Positions 1 to 7,718 of a stretch of 36,020 bases of DNA are shown here, piece by piece. Under the pieces are notes generated by a model. That model did no database searches, had not been told where the DNA came from, and was given only the letters and a program-made list of their open reading frames with translations. The stretch's first letter is position 1. Each line of letters opens with the position of its first letter. The DNA comes from SIG588 sp045599305 (lineage in GTDB: Bacteria; Bacillota; Clostridia; Oscillospirales; Acutalibacteraceae), in NCBI GenBank assembly GCA_045599305.1, contig JAZRVU010000092.1, forward strand, positions 1-36,020, in the 5' to 3' direction. The translations under genes and the position numbers were made by a program.

Positions 1-212
1 CCGCCGGCCGCGGCCGCCACCCCGACACCGAACGGTGACAGTCCGCCGTACACGCTCACCCGCGGCGCGAGCAGACCCATCACCGCCCAGAAAAGCGAAA
101 TGGCCACCTGCCGCGCGGCTGAGTCGCTCCGCTTTGCCCCGACGTTTTTTGTGCTCTGTGCCGAAACCGCCTTTTCCTTCACCGTTTCCACGTCCTCTGT
201 TTTTTCTTCCAT
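1..212 (-). CDS. spoIIE: Probable SpoIIE N-terminus (partial, runs off the left edge)
   Basis: Reading leftward from an ATG at 212, the frame is open to the window edge (70 codons). It begins with about 35 charged or polar residues and then enters a hydrophobic stretch containing LFWAVMGLLAPR followed by GGLSPFGVG. A gly-gly-leu/x-pro-phe-gly motif after a first membrane helix is typical of the multi-pass N-terminus of stage II sporulation protein E in clostridia. SpoIIE is the membrane PP2C phosphatase that dephosphorylates SpoIIAA and so activates sigma-F in the forespore. The phosphatase domain lies outside the window, so the call rests on one membrane motif. No strong ribosome binding site precedes the ATG, and an in-frame GTG further in (ACG-GTG-AAG) is another possible start. 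Confidence 0.5.
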   Translation of the reverse strand, partial: MEEKTEDVETVKEKAVSAQSTKNVGAKRSDSAARQVAISLFWAVMGLLAPRVSVYGGLSPFGVGVAAAAG

Positions 213-284
213 TATATCGGCCGCAAACGGCTCTTTTTGTCAAAACGGGCAGCACCGAAAAATTTTTTCGGACGAAAAGGACAA

Positions 285-318
285 AAAAAGATCCCATCCG
301 GTCGGATGGGATCTTTTT
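285..318 (-). terminator. Rho-independent terminator of the PFOR gene
   Basis: A 15-bp perfect inverted repeat (AAAAAGATCCCATCC, 4-nt loop, GGATGGGATCTTTTT) lies 12 bp past the PFOR stop codon. On the minus strand it is followed by a run of seven T. The symmetric A/T tails could also stop transcription arriving from the other side. Confidence 0.85.
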
Positions 319-329
319 GGTCGGGAAAA

Positions 330-3300
330 TTACTTCTGCGCGTAGAGCTCGCCCAGGCGGAGCAGATGCTCGTAACGGGCGACCGAGGTGGCCTCGGCCT
401 TGGTGAAGAGCTCTTCCGCACGCTCCGGGAACTTGCGGGTCAGACCGGAGTAGCGGGCCTCGTTCATGATGAAGTCGCGATAGCTCTCGGTGGGAGCCTT
501 GCTGTCCATGGTGAACGGGTTCTTGCCCTCGGCCTTGTTGGCCGGGTTGAAGCGGAACATATTCCAGTAGCCGCAATCCACAGCCTTCTTCATCTCGGCC
601 TGGCAGTTGGTCATGCCGCCCTTGATGGAGTGCATCTCGCAGGGGGCGTAGCCGATGATGAGCGACGGGCCCGGATAGGCCTCCGCTTCCGCGATGGCCT
701 TGATGGTCTGGTTCATGTCGGCGCCCATGGCGATCTGCGCGACGTAGATGTAGCCGTAGGACATGGCGATCTCGGCGAGGCTCTTCTTCGCGATGGCCTT
801 ACCGGCAGCGGCGAACTGCGCGACCTGACCGATGTTGGAGGCCTTGGAGGCCTGACCGCCGGTGTTGGAGTAGACTTCGGTATCGAAGACCATGACGTTC
901 ACATCTTCGCCGGAGGCGAGCACGTGATCGAGGCCGCCGAAGCCGATATCATAGGCCCAGCCGTCGCCGCCGAAGATCCAGACTGACTTCTTGGCGAGGT
1001 ATTCCTTGTTCTTCAGCACATTGCGGCAGGTGTCGCAATCCGCGCCTTCCAGCGCGGCAACGAGCGCCTTGGTGGCGTCGCCGTTGAGCTTGCCGTCATC
1101 CACGGTGTCGAGGTACGCCTTGGCAGCGGCCTTGACTTCCTCGGACGCGCACTCGGAAGCGGCGATCTCCTTGACCTGCTCGATGAGCTGGCCGCGGATG
1201 GCCTTCTGGCCGAGGTACATGCCGTAGCCATGCTCGGCGTTATCCTCGAACAGGGAGTTGGCCCATGCGGGGCCGTGACCCTCGGCGTTCACGGTGTAGG
1301 GCGAGGTGGCAGCCGGGCCGCCCCAGATGGAGGAGCAGCCGGTGGCGTTGGAGATATACATCCGATCGCCGAACAGCTGGGTGATGAGGCGGGCATAGGA
1401 GGTCTCGGCGCAGCCGGCGCAGGAGCCGGAGAACTCAAGCAGCGGCTTCTTGAACTGGCTGGCGATGACGGAGCTGCCCAGCGTCTCGGGCTTCTCGGTC
1501 ACGTTGGCCACCATGTAATCGAACACGGGCTGCTGATCCTCGGCGCCCCCGCGGGCCACCACCTCCAGCGAATTGGGGGGGCAGACGCCGATGCAGACGC
1601 CGCAGCCCATGCAATCCATCGGGGAGATGGCGAGGGTGTAGGTGTAGTTGGTCTTCACGACCGGCTTCTCTGCAAACTTGGTGTTCGCGGGAGCCGCGGC
1701 CTTCTCCTCCTCGCTCAGCGCGAAGGGACGGATGGTGGCGTGCGGGCAGACGAACGCGCAGCGGTTGCACTTGGCGCAGGTCTCGGCATTCCATTCGGGC
1801 ACCATAACGGCGACACCGCGCTTCTCATACGCGGAGGCACCCAGTTCGAAGGTACCGTCGGTATGCTTCTCGAAAGCGGAGACAGGCAGCGAATAGCCGT
1901 TCATCATGCCCACGGGCTTGAGAATGCTGTTCACCATCTCGACGGTGGCGGCGCGGCCGGTCTCTTCGACGGCGACGGTGTTGTCCTCGGCGGTCGCCCA
2001 GGCGGCGGGCACGTCGATCTTCACAAAGGCGGAGACACCGGCGTCGATGGCGTTATGGTTGGCGGCCACGACGTCCGCACCCTTCTTGGAGTAGGACTTG
2101 GTGGCGGCATCCTTCATGTAGCCCACCGCCTCGTCGATCGGCAGCACGCCGGACAGGGCAAAGAAGGCAGCCTGCAGGATGGTGTTGGTGCGCTTGCCCA
2201 TACCCAGCTTCTGCGCCAGATCGATGGCGTTCACGGTGTAGAGCTGCACATTGTTCTTGGCAATGTAGCGCTTGGCCTCGGCGGGCATATGCTGGTCGAG
2301 TTCTTCGGCCGTCCACTGGCAGTTGATGAGGTAGACACCGCCGGGCTTCACGTCGTTGACCATCTTGTAGCCCTTGGTCACATAGGACGGGTTGTGGCAG
2401 GCCACGAAATCCGCCTTGTTGATGTAATAGGGGCTCTTGATGGGCTGATCGCCGAAGCGCAGGTGAGAGATGGTGATACCGCCGGTCTTCTTCGAGTCAT
2501 ACTGGAAGTAGGCCTGCACGTATTTGTCGGTGTGGTCACCGATGATCTTGATGGAGTTCTTGTTCGCGCCGACGGTGCCGTCGCCGCCCAGACCCCAGAA
2601 CTTGCACTCGATGGTGCCGGCCGCGGCCGTGTTGGGAGCGGGCTTCTCCTCGAGGGAGAGGTGGGTCACGTCGTCGTTGATGCCGATGGTGAAGTGCACC
2701 TTCGGCTCCGCCTTCTTCATCTCGTCATACACGGCGAAGACGCTGGCGGGGGTGGTGTCCTTGGAACCGAGGCCGTAACGGCCGCCCAGGATCTTCATGC
2801 CGGTGCGGCCCAGAGAGGCCAGCGCGGTCACGACATCCATGTACAACGGCTCACCCAGGGAGCCGGGCTCCTTGGTGCGATCCAGCACGGCGATGGTCTT
2901 GGCGGTGGCGGGGATGGCGGCAGCCAGACGCTCGGCGGAGAAGGGACGGTACAGACGCACCTTCACGAGGCCGACCTTTTCGCCGGCGGCGGTCAGATAG
3001 TCGATGACTTCTTCGGCCACGTCGCAGATGGAGCCCATCGCCACGATGACACGGTCGGCATCGGCCGCGCCGTAGTAGTTGAACAGTTTATAGTCGGTGC
3101 CCAGCTTGGCGTTGACCTTGTCCATGTACTTCTCGACGATCGCGGGAACGGCGTCGTAGTACTTGTTGCAGGCCTCACGATGCTGGAAGAAGATATCGTC
3201 GTTTTCGTGCGAGCCGCGCATCACCGGATGCTCCGGGTTCAGCGCGCGCTTGCGGAACGCTTCCACGGCGTCCATGTCGCACATCTCTTTGAGGTCTTCG

Positions 3301-3863
3301 TAATCCCAGACCTGGATCTTCTGGATCTCGTGGGAGGTACGGAAGCCGTCGAAGAAGTTCAAAAACGGCACGCGGCCCTCGATGGCGGCGAGATGCGCCA
3401 CGGCGCCGAGGTCCATGACCTCCTGCGGGTTGGTCTCGGCCAGCATGGCGAAACCGGTCTGACGGCAGGCGTAGACGTCGGAATGGTCACCGAAGATGTT
3501 CAGCGCGTGGGAGGCGACGCAGCGCGCCGACACGTGGAACACGCAGGGGAGCAGTTCGCCCGCGATCTTATACATATTCGGGATCATGAGCAGCAGGCCC
3601 TGAGAAGCGGTGTAGGTGGTGGTGAGAGCACCGGCGGCCAGAGAGCCGTGCACGGTACCGGAAGCACCCGCCTCGGACTGCATCTCCGCGACCTTGACGG
3701 TGGTGCCGAAGATGTTCTTCTGGCCGGCCGCCGACCACTGGTCAACGTAGTCTGCCATGGGACTGGACGGGGTGATCGGGTAGATGCCCGCCACTTCGGT
3801 GAACGCATAGGATACGTGCGCCGCAGCGGTGTTGCCGTCCATGGACTTGAATTTTCTTGCCAT
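330..3863 (-). CDS. nifJ: Pyruvate:ferredoxin (flavodoxin) oxidoreductase, single-chain
   Basis: This 1177-aa protein has the full length and domain order of homodimeric PFOR, which oxidises pyruvate with CoA to acetyl-CoA and CO2 and passes electrons to ferredoxin in fermenting anaerobes. YPITPSSPMAD at residue 28 opens the pyrimidine-binding domain. Two 4Fe-4S cluster motifs follow near residues 692-705 (CAKCNRCAFVCP) and 750-763 (CMGCGVCIGVCP). CAGCAE near 813 supplies cysteines for the third cluster. The thiamine-diphosphate site GDGWAYDIGFGG lies near 963, with a downstream NTGGQ. The ATG at 3863 has AGGAGG nine bases upstream. The gene is monocistronic, with its own promoter, operator and terminator. 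The cytoplasmic enzyme probably sets the main carbon and electron flux. Confidence 0.97.
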   Translation of the reverse strand: MARKFKSMDGNTAAAHVSYAFTEVAGIYPITPSSPMADYVDQWSAAGQKNIFGTTVKVAEMQSEAGASGTVHGSLAAGALTTTYTASQGLLLMIPNMYKIAGELLPCVFHVSARCVASHALNIFGDHSDVYACRQTGFAMLAETNPQEVMDLGAVAHLAAIEGRVPFLNFFDGFRTSHEIQKIQVWDYEDLKEMCDMDAVEAFRKRALNPEHPVMRGSHENDDIFFQHREACNKYYDAVPAIVEKYMDKVNAKLGTDYKLFNYYGAADADRVIVAMGSICDVAEEVIDYLTAAGEKVGLVKVRLYRPFSAERLAAAIPATAKTIAVLDRTKEPGSLGEPLYMDVVTALASLGRTGMKILGGRYGLGSKDTTPASVFAVYDEMKKAEPKVHFTIGINDDVTHLSLEEKPAPNTAAAGTIECKFWGLGGDGTVGANKNSIKIIGDHTDKYVQAYFQYDSKKTGGITISHLRFGDQPIKSPYYINKADFVACHNPSYVTKGYKMVNDVKPGGVYLINCQWTAEELDQHMPAEAKRYIAKNNVQLYTVNAIDLAQKLGMGKRTNTILQAAFFALSGVLPIDEAVGYMKDAATKSYSKKGADVVAANHNAIDAGVSAFVKIDVPAAWATAEDNTVAVEETGRAATVEMVNSILKPVGMMNGYSLPVSAFEKHTDGTFELGASAYEKRGVAVMVPEWNAETCAKCNRCAFVCPHATIRPFALSEEEKAAAPANTKFAEKPVVKTNYTYTLAISPMDCMGCGVCIGVCPPNSLEVVARGGAEDQQPVFDYMVANVTEKPETLGSSVIASQFKKPLLEFSGSCAGCAETSYARLITQLFGDRMYISNATGCSSIWGGPAATSPYTVNAEGHGPAWANSLFEDNAEHGYGMYLGQKAIRGQLIEQVKEIAASECASEEVKAAAKAYLDTVDDGKLNGDATKALVAALEGADCDTCRNVLKNKEYLAKKSVWIFGGDGWAYDIGFGGLDHVLASGEDVNVMVFDTEVYSNTGGQASKASNIGQVAQFAAAGKAIAKKSLAEIAMSYGYIYVAQIAMGADMNQTIKAIAEAEAYPGPSLIIGYAPCEMHSIKGGMTNCQAEMKKAVDCGYWNMFRFNPANKAEGKNPFTMDSKAPTESYRDFIMNEARYSGLTRKFPERAEELFTKAEATSVARYEHLLRLGELYAQK

Positions 3864-3907
3864 TGGATATGTCCTCCTTTTAGGATAAAATAAAACGATG
3901 TGAACCT

Positions 3908-3944
3908 GTATACCTTAAAATAAGATACACCACCGTGTATCTTA
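3908..3944. promoter_or_regulatory. Palindromic operator over the PFOR promoter
   Basis: TAAGATACAC (3921-3930) and GTGTATCTTA (3935-3944) form a perfect 10-bp inverted repeat around a 4-bp centre. One arm contains the -10 box of the PFOR promoter. A third, degenerate half-site, GTATACCTTA (3908-3917, 7 of 10 matches), lies just downstream in transcription order. The geometry is that of a dimeric repressor site that would block RNA polymerase. I cannot name the regulator. Confidence 0.65.
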
Positions 3945-3967
3945 ACACATTTGCGCCGGCTTGTAAA
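3939..3967 (-). promoter_or_regulatory. Sigma-A promoter of the PFOR gene
   Basis: On the minus strand, TTTACA (3967-3962), a 17-bp spacer and TAAGAT (3944-3939) sit about 75 bp upstream of the start codon. The -10 box is embedded in the palindrome described separately. Confidence 0.75.
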
Positions 3968-4018
3968 GGGCGAAAAGCCAATTTTCGGGTGGAAAAATTT
4001 AAAAATCGACATTTTCCC

Positions 4019-4056
4019 GAAAAAAACCCGCCCGTGTGCCGGACGGCACACGGGCG
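4019..4056 (-). terminator. Rho-independent terminator after the CNNM/CorC transporter gene
   Basis: A 12-bp perfect GC-rich stem (CGCCCGTGTGCC, loop GGAC, GGCACACGGGCG; 4029-4056) starts 11 bp past the stop codon. On the minus strand it is followed by GGG and a T-run. Confidence 0.88.
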
Positions 4057-4066
4057 TTATGGCAGA

Positions 4067-5437
4067 TCAATCGTCCTGACGGTCGGCGGTCTCCTCTTCG
4101 GGAGCGGGGGGCGCGACCACGATATGGATGCGGTCGATGGCGCGGTCGTCCATCGACATGACGGTGAGGGTGAGACGGTTATATTCCACCGTCGGCTGCT
4201 CCCCCTCCTCGGGGATGCGGCCGAGCCGGTCGAGAATGAAGCCGGCGACGGTGTCGTAGTCGCCCTCGGGCAGGTCGATATCCAGCAGTTCGCCGAGTTC
4301 CTCGATGGAACAGGAGCCGTCCACGTCGAAGACGTTTTCGTCGAGCTGGGTGATCTCCTCCTCCTCATGGTCGAATTCATCCTGCATATTGCCCACGATG
4401 GATTCGAGCAGGTCCTCCACCGTGACGATGCCGGCGAAGCCGCCGTATTCGTCCACCACGCAGGCGAGCTGCATATGCTTTTCGGTCATTTCGGCAAACA
4501 GCGCGCCGCCGCGCTTGGTGCCGGGGGTGAAAAAGGTGGGACGCACGAAGTCACGCAGTGCCACTCCCTCGGGGATCAGCTTGCCCACATAGGGAAGCAG
4601 GTCCTTGACATAGAGGATGCCGATGGTGTGGTCGATATCCTCCTCATAGACCGGCAGGCGGGAATACCCGCTCTCCACGCCGATGGCGAGTGCCTCCTCG
4701 ATGGAGTCCTCCACATCCAGTGCCGCCACGTCCACGCGGGGGGTCATGATCTCCTCCGCGCTGATGTCATCGAATTCGAAGATGTTGTTGATCATCTCTT
4801 TCTGGCTGCCTTCGATGACGCCTTTTTCCTCGCCCACGTCCACCATCATGCGGATCTCCTCCTCGGTGACCTGCTCCTCATCGGCGTGGGGATCGACCCC
4901 GAACAGGCGCACGACCAGGTCGGTGGAAACGGAGAGCAGCCACACGATGGGGCGGCACAGGCGGGAGACGACCCGCAGGATGCCCACCGCCGCGAAGGAG
5001 AGTTTTTCCGCCTTCTGCATGGCGATGCGCTTGGGAGCCAGTTCGCCCAGCACGAGCGAGAAGAAAGACATGATGAGGGTGACCAGCACGGTCGAGACGG
5101 TCTGCACCAGTCCGAAGCGGGACGCGGCCGCCGGCACCAGACCCACGAACCAGCGCGCCAGCGGCTCTGCGAGCGAACTGGCGGCAAAAGCCGAGGTCAG
5201 AAATCCGGCCAGCGTGACCCCCACCTGGATGGTGGCGAGGAAATGGGAGGAATCGGCGGTGAGCTTCTGCACCTGCCGGGCCTTTTTGTGGCCCTCCTCC
5301 GCCATTTTCTGGATCTTGTTGTCGTTTAAGGTGATGATCGCGATTTCGGACGCCGCGAAAAAGGCGTTGCAGAGAATCAGCAGCAGCAGCAAAAGCAGCT
5401 GCCAGATCAGATTACCCGCAGGATCAGGGTCATCCAT
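4067..5437 (-). CDS. CNNM/CorC-family transporter (DUF21 - CBS pair - CorC_HlyC)
   Basis: This 456-aa integral membrane protein was formerly called hemolysin C-like. The N-terminal DUF21 region (about 1-190) has a strongly hydrophobic first helix followed by NAFFAASEIAI and then further membrane segments including SFFSLVLGELAPKR. A pair of CBS domains follows (about 205-335), with EIMTPRVDV at its start and VVDEYGGFAGIVTVEDLLE in the second repeat. The C-terminal CorC_HlyC domain ends near ...IHIVV. Family members are linked to Mg2+/Co2+ export, with the CBS pair sensing nucleotide; the exact ion is not readable here. The ATG at 5437 is preceded by AAAGGAG at 12 bases. It starts 33 bp after the serS stop with no terminator between, so it is probably co-transcribed with serS. 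Confidence 0.9.
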   Translation of the reverse strand: MDDPDPAGNLIWQLLLLLLLILCNAFFAASEIAIITLNDNKIQKMAEEGHKKARQVQKLTADSSHFLATIQVGVTLAGFLTSAFAASSLAEPLARWFVGLVPAAASRFGLVQTVSTVLVTLIMSFFSLVLGELAPKRIAMQKAEKLSFAAVGILRVVSRLCRPIVWLLSVSTDLVVRLFGVDPHADEEQVTEEEIRMMVDVGEEKGVIEGSQKEMINNIFEFDDISAEEIMTPRVDVAALDVEDSIEEALAIGVESGYSRLPVYEEDIDHTIGILYVKDLLPYVGKLIPEGVALRDFVRPTFFTPGTKRGGALFAEMTEKHMQLACVVDEYGGFAGIVTVEDLLESIVGNMQDEFDHEEEEITQLDENVFDVDGSCSIEELGELLDIDLPEGDYDTVAGFILDRLGRIPEEGEQPTVEYNRLTLTVMSMDDRAIDRIHIVVAPPAPEEETADRQDD

Positions 5438-5470
5438 GAGTGATATATACTCCTTTCAAATAATACGAGG

Positions 5471-6766
5471 TCAGACCTCGGTGATCACTTCTTTGCCGCC
5501 CATATACGGCTGCAGGGCCTTGGGGATGCGCACGCTGTAATGCCCGCCGTCGAACTGCAGGTTGTTTTCCAGCAGGGCGATGAGCATACGCGGCGGCGCC
5601 ACGACGGTGTTGTTCAGCGTGTGGGCGAGGTATTTGTTGCCGTCGGCCCCCTTCACGCGGATGCCCAGACGGCGCGCCTGCGCGTCACCGAGGTTGGAGC
5701 AGGAGCAGACCTCGAAATATTTCTTCTGCTTGGGGCTCCACGCCTCCACGTCGTAGGACTTGACCTTCAGGTCGGCCAGGTCACCGGAGCAGCACTCCAG
5801 CGTGCGCACCGGGATATCCAGCGAACGGAACAATTCCACGCTGTAGCTCCACATCTTATTGAACCAGTCCATGCTCTCCTCGGGGCGGCAGATGACGATC
5901 ATCTCCTGCTTCTCGAACTGGTGGATGCGGTAGATGCCGCGCTCCTCGATGCCGTGGGCGCCCTTTTCCTTGCGGAAGCAGGGGGAATAGCTCGTCAGCG
6001 TGAGAGGCAGTTTTTCCTCGGGGGTGATGGTGTCGATGAACTTGCCGATCATGGAGTGCTCGCTGGTGCCGATGAGGAAGAGATCCTCCCCCTCGATCTT
6101 ATACATCATGGCGTCCATCTCTTCAAAGCTCATGACGCCGGAGACCACGTTGCTGCGGATCATGAAGGGCGGGATGCAGTAGGTGAAGCCCTTGTCGATC
6201 ATGAAATCACGCGCATAGGACAGCACGGCGCTGTGCAGGCGGGCGATATCGCCCATCAGATAATAGAAGCCCTCGCCCGCCACACGGCCGGCGGCCTCTT
6301 TGTCGATGCCGTTGAACTTGGCCATGATATCGGTGTGGTAGGGGATCTCGAAATCGGGGTCCGTCTGCTCGCCGAACTGCTGCACCTCGACATTTTCCTC
6401 GTCACTGCGGCCGATGGGCACGGAGGGGTCGATGAGGTTCGGGATCTTCATGAGCGCGGCGGTGAGCTGCTCCCCGAGCTGCGTCTCCTTTTCCTCCAAC
6501 GCCTTGAGCTCCGCCGCCTGCTCGTTCACGAGCTGCTTGGCCGCTTCGGCCTCGTCCCGCTTGCCCTGCGCCATCAGCGCACCGATCTGCTTGCTCACGC
6601 GGTTGCGGTTGGCGCGCAGCTCGTTGGCACGGGTGTTCGCGGCGCGCTTTTCATCATAGAGCGCCACCACCTCGTCCACCAGCGGGAGTTTGTTATCCTT
6701 GAATTTTTTGCGGATATTCTCTTTGACCAATTCGGGGTTGTCCCGTACGAATTTGACATCCAACAT
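5471..6766 (-). CDS. serS: Seryl-tRNA synthetase
   Basis: This 431-aa class II aminoacyl-tRNA synthetase charges tRNA-Ser. The N-terminus MLDVKFVRDNPELVKENI begins the tRNA-binding coiled-coil arm (about 1-115), followed by the catalytic core. Motif 2 is recognisable in CFRKEKGAHG and RIHQFEKQEM. The serine pocket region has CSCSNLGDAQARRL. Motif 3 reads HTLNNTVVAPPRMLIALLEN, which differs from the LNGSGLA-type motif 3 of most bacterial enzymes (see findings). The ATG at 6766 fits the conserved N-terminus, with AAAGGA 13 bases upstream. It has its own promoter and no T-box leader fits in the roughly 50-nt 5' UTR. Confidence 0.95.
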   Translation of the reverse strand: MLDVKFVRDNPELVKENIRKKFKDNKLPLVDEVVALYDEKRAANTRANELRANRNRVSKQIGALMAQGKRDEAEAAKQLVNEQAAELKALEEKETQLGEQLTAALMKIPNLIDPSVPIGRSDEENVEVQQFGEQTDPDFEIPYHTDIMAKFNGIDKEAAGRVAGEGFYYLMGDIARLHSAVLSYARDFMIDKGFTYCIPPFMIRSNVVSGVMSFEEMDAMMYKIEGEDLFLIGTSEHSMIGKFIDTITPEEKLPLTLTSYSPCFRKEKGAHGIEERGIYRIHQFEKQEMIVICRPEESMDWFNKMWSYSVELFRSLDIPVRTLECCSGDLADLKVKSYDVEAWSPKQKKYFEVCSCSNLGDAQARRLGIRVKGADGNKYLAHTLNNTVVAPPRMLIALLENNLQFDGGHYSVRIPKALQPYMGGKEVITEV

Positions 6767-6814
6767 GATGGGATTGCCGTCCTTTCAAAAGTCACATGGA
6801 TATTGGTATGTGGT

Positions 6815-6843
6815 AGTATACCGCATTTGCGGGGGTTTGTCAA
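6815..6843 (-). promoter_or_regulatory. Sigma-A promoter of serS
   Basis: On the minus strand a consensus TTGACA (6843-6838), a 17-bp spacer and TATACT (6820-6815) lie about 50 bp upstream of the serS ATG. It probably also drives the transporter gene downstream. Confidence 0.9.
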
Positions 6844-6867
6844 TCAAATTCCCGCATTTTTGTGCGT

Positions 6868-7644
6868 TTATCGCACCTGCAGCCGCTCGACCGCCGTGGT
6901 GTGCCCCGTCCTGTCGTCCAGCGTGAACAGCACCGCCTGCAGCTCGCAGAGGCCATCCGCCGCGGCAAACCGCACCGGCAGCTTGCCGTGCATTTTGGCG
7001 ATGGCCAGTTCCGGCTTCACCCCCAGTACCGATTCGACCGGGCCGGTCATGCCCACATCGGTGATGAAGCCGGTGCCGCCCGGCAGGATCTGCTCGTCCG
7101 CCGTCTGCACATGGGTGTGGGTGCCGAACAGGGCGGAAACGCGTCCGTCGGCGTAATAGGCCAGTGCCTTTTTCTCGGCGGTGGCCTCCGCGTGGAAATC
7201 CACCACGCAGAATTTGGGATTCCCCGCCGCTTTGAGCAGCGCGTCCAGCGTGTCGAACGGGCAGGCGAGCGGCTCGGTGAACACGGTGCCCATCAGGTTG
7301 ATGACGGTGACGGTGTACCGCCCGCGATCCACCGTGTAGACCCCGCTGCCGGGGGCGGTGGCGGGGTAGTTGGCGGGGCGCAGCAGCATCGGTTTTTGCT
7401 CGAGCTGCTCATAATATTCCGCCCGGCGGAAGGTGTGATTGCCGCCGGTGATGACGTCGGCGCCGCTGTCCAGCAGCGATTGCGCCGCCGCGGGGGTGAT
7501 GCCGTTGCCGTCGGCGGCGTTTTCGCCGTTGACCACGCACACGTCCACCGCGTATTGCCGCCGCAGTGCCGGCAGCACCCGGCGCACCAGTTCGCAGCCG
7601 TGCCGGCTCACCACGTCCCCCACACACAGGATATTCATGCTCAT
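6868..7644 (-). CDS. ymdB: YmdB-family metallophosphoesterase (cyclic-nucleotide phosphodiesterase type)
   Basis: The 258-aa protein begins MSMNILCVGDVV and carries the dimetal phosphoesterase signatures in order: GDVV, VNGENAADG, GGNHTFRR, VVDFHAEATAEKKALAYYADGRVSALFGTHTHVQTAD and a late GMTGPVESVLG. This is the full-length YmdB family, which hydrolyses cyclic mononucleotides in Bacillus and affects biofilm and motility choices. The role here is inferred from family and from its place after rny, the conserved Firmicute order. The start is chosen from GGAGG: ATG 7644 lies 5 bases after it and ATG 7638 lies 11 bases after it. Either is possible, and 7638 gives the N-terminus more usual for the family. 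Confidence 0.92.
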   Translation of the reverse strand: MSMNILCVGDVVSRHGCELVRRVLPALRRQYAVDVCVVNGENAADGNGITPAAAQSLLDSGADVITGGNHTFRRAEYYEQLEQKPMLLRPANYPATAPGSGVYTVDRGRYTVTVINLMGTVFTEPLACPFDTLDALLKAAGNPKFCVVDFHAEATAEKKALAYYADGRVSALFGTHTHVQTADEQILPGGTGFITDVGMTGPVESVLGVKPELAIAKMHGKLPVRFAAADGLCELQAVLFTLDDRTGHTTAVERLQVR

Positions 7645-7674
7645 GCTCGCCTCCGTCAAAAATACATGAAAAGG

Positions 7675-7707
7675 AAAAATGCGGGCGGCGAAAAACCGCC
7701 GCCCGCA
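7675..7707 (-). terminator. Terminator between rny and ymdB
   Basis: An 11-bp perfect stem (TGCGGGCGGCG, 6-nt loop, CGCCGCCCGCA; 7680-7707) lies just past the rny stop. On the minus strand it is followed by TTTTT. I see no promoter in the remaining bases before ymdB, so ymdB probably depends on read-through, which would lower its expression relative to rny. Confidence 0.85.
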
Positions 7708-7718
7708 AAGGCATCTGT

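Noticed and set aside
1230..3893. 887-codon open frame on the plus strand, antisense to the PFOR gene
   Set aside because: It mirrors a clear PFOR gene, is very rich in Gly, His, Arg and Val, and has no recognisable domain. High G+C at third positions of the real gene removes stop codons on the other strand.
6767..6867. Possible T-box leader upstream of serS
   Set aside because: The promoter at 6815-6843 leaves only about 50 nt of leader, too short for a T-box with specifier loop and terminator.
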